From positions 1-64,000 of the forward strand of contig JAHDFP010000008.1 of the NCBI GenBank assembly GCA_020628095.1: a stretch of 64,000 nucleotides of DNA, read 5' to 3'. Below, in pieces: positions 63,543 to 64,000 of the stretch (position 1 is the stretch's first letter; every line of letters begins with the position of its first letter). Position numbers and translations under genes: made by a program. The DNA comes from Saprospiraceae bacterium (lineage in GTDB: Bacteria > Bacteroidota > Bacteroidia > Chitinophagales > Saprospiraceae). The notes beneath the pieces were generated by a model, which did no database searches, was not told the DNA's origin, and worked only from the letters and a program-made list of their open reading frames with translations.

Positions 63543-64000
63543 ATGTCCACTGTAACAGCTAAAAAAAGATCGACTAAGAAATCGACACCAGAATTTTCTA
63601 AAGACACTTACCTTAATTGGTACGAGGTGATGCTGAGGATCAGAAAATTTGAAGAGGCTTCGCTCAAGGCGTACAGTCAGCAGAAAATACGTGGATTTTT
63701 GCATGTCTACATCGGTCAGGAGGCTATCGCAGCAGGTCTCGTCTCCGCCCTTCGTAAAGAAGACAAAATAGCAACCGCCTACAGACAGCATGGCATCGCA
63801 TTATCGCGTGGTATAAGCTCTGATAAGTGTATGGCCGAGCTATTCGGCAAGGTAACTGGTGTGGTCAAAGGCAAAGGTGGCTCCATGCACTTTTCGTCCA
63901 AAGAGCATAACTATATAGGTGGCAATGGTATTGTAGGAGCGCAGATTCCTATCGGTACAGGTGTGGCACTGGCAGAGCAGTATAAGGGCACTGATAACCT
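63543..64000 (+). CDS. pdhA: Pyruvate dehydrogenase E1 component, alpha subunit (5' part, cut by the window end)
   Basis: Starts ATG at 63543 and runs off the end of the window (152 codons visible). The reading frame gives YLNWYEVMLRIRKFEEASLKAY, QQKIRGFLHVYIGQEAIAAGL, TAYRQHGIALSRG, ELFGKVTGVVKGKGGSMHFSS and GGNGIVGAQIPIGTG, which are the thiamine-diphosphate E1 alpha pattern. The GxGGSMH and NGIVGAQ motifs lie at their usual places. The N terminus carries a basic 15-residue extension (AKKRSTKKSTPEFSK). Complex E1 decarboxylates pyruvate; its partner E2 carries lipoate attached through LipB, found at the other end. Confidence 0.93.
   Translation, partial: MSTVTAKKRSTKKSTPEFSKDTYLNWYEVMLRIRKFEEASLKAYSQQKIRGFLHVYIGQEAIAAGLVSALRKEDKIATAYRQHGIALSRGISSDKCMAELFGKVTGVVKGKGGSMHFSSKEHNYIGGNGIVGAQIPIGTGVALAEQYKGTDN

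Overview
The window looks like chromosome of a Bacteroidota bacterium, most likely from the Saprospiria. This is inferred from type IX secretion (T9SS) C-terminal sorting domains, HYR, GEVED and C-type lectin secreted proteins, the family marker proteins DUF5683, TIGR03643, Lacal_2735 and DUF6624, and promoter-like TAnnTTTG boxes. No rRNA or tRNA gene, transposase, integrase or CRISPR array was found. Most genes have moderate GC. Several AT-rich islands stand out by eye: 1-760, 31.8-32.5 kb, 36.3-39.0 kb, 52.5-53.9 kb and 55.2-58.2 kb.

Layout. 0-2.1 kb: lone amidase, then lipB and a thioesterase on the minus strand. 2.1-8.6 kb: a secreted thioredoxin-fold protein with dockerin-like repeats and a 1578-residue HYR/lectin protein. 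9.1-12.3 kb: UPF0173 hydrolase, parA, parB and a DUF5683 protein. 13.2-15.8 kb: OmpA-like lipid-anchor-free envelope protein, fmt and a small membrane protein. 16-20.8 kb: a double-ATPase ABC protein with an anomalous 5' end and an AsmA-like protein. 20.8-27.4 kb: a complete tryptophan operon trpEGDCFBA preceded by a leader peptide with three consecutive Trp codons and an intrinsic terminator, i.e. classical attenuation. 27.7-32.5 kb: serine hydrolase, MOSC protein, DEAD-box helicase, SIMPL protein. 32.7-39 kb: secreted T9SS protein, GNAT, and an AT-rich pair of unknown genes. 39.3-42.2 kb: a MoxR ATPase / VWA / DUF6624 cluster. 42.4-46.7 kb: LOG-family protein and a LytTR two-component system. 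47-52.5 kb: DUF1648 protein, VPS10/BNR-repeat protein, arylsulfotransferase. 52.5-58.2 kb: patatin, TIGR03643 / Lacal_2735 / SDR operon, and an AT-rich two-gene cassette (zinc-ribbon membrane protein plus large P-loop NTPase) that looks like an uncharacterised defence system. 58.2-64 kb: Coq4-like protein, CIA30 protein, M23 peptidase, VOC protein, a tandem repeat array, a DUF721 protein, recF and the start of pdhA.

A second layer is a family of intergenic repeats at 3.2-3.5, 8.7-9.0, 12.3-13.1, 27.5 and 61.0-62.0 kb. An 83-bp imperfect palindrome (family A) directly abuts longer modules (B and C). These carry a common A/T-rich head and a variable hairpin whose two arms change together between copies, as expected for a maintained structure. 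A 29-bp CCTGCC palindrome is nested in some copies and precisely absent from one.

Start codons were revised where sequence supports it (ompA-like, fmt, trpF, DUF1648, VPS10-like, Coq4-like, M23). All family assignments come from reading motifs by eye; no database search was possible.
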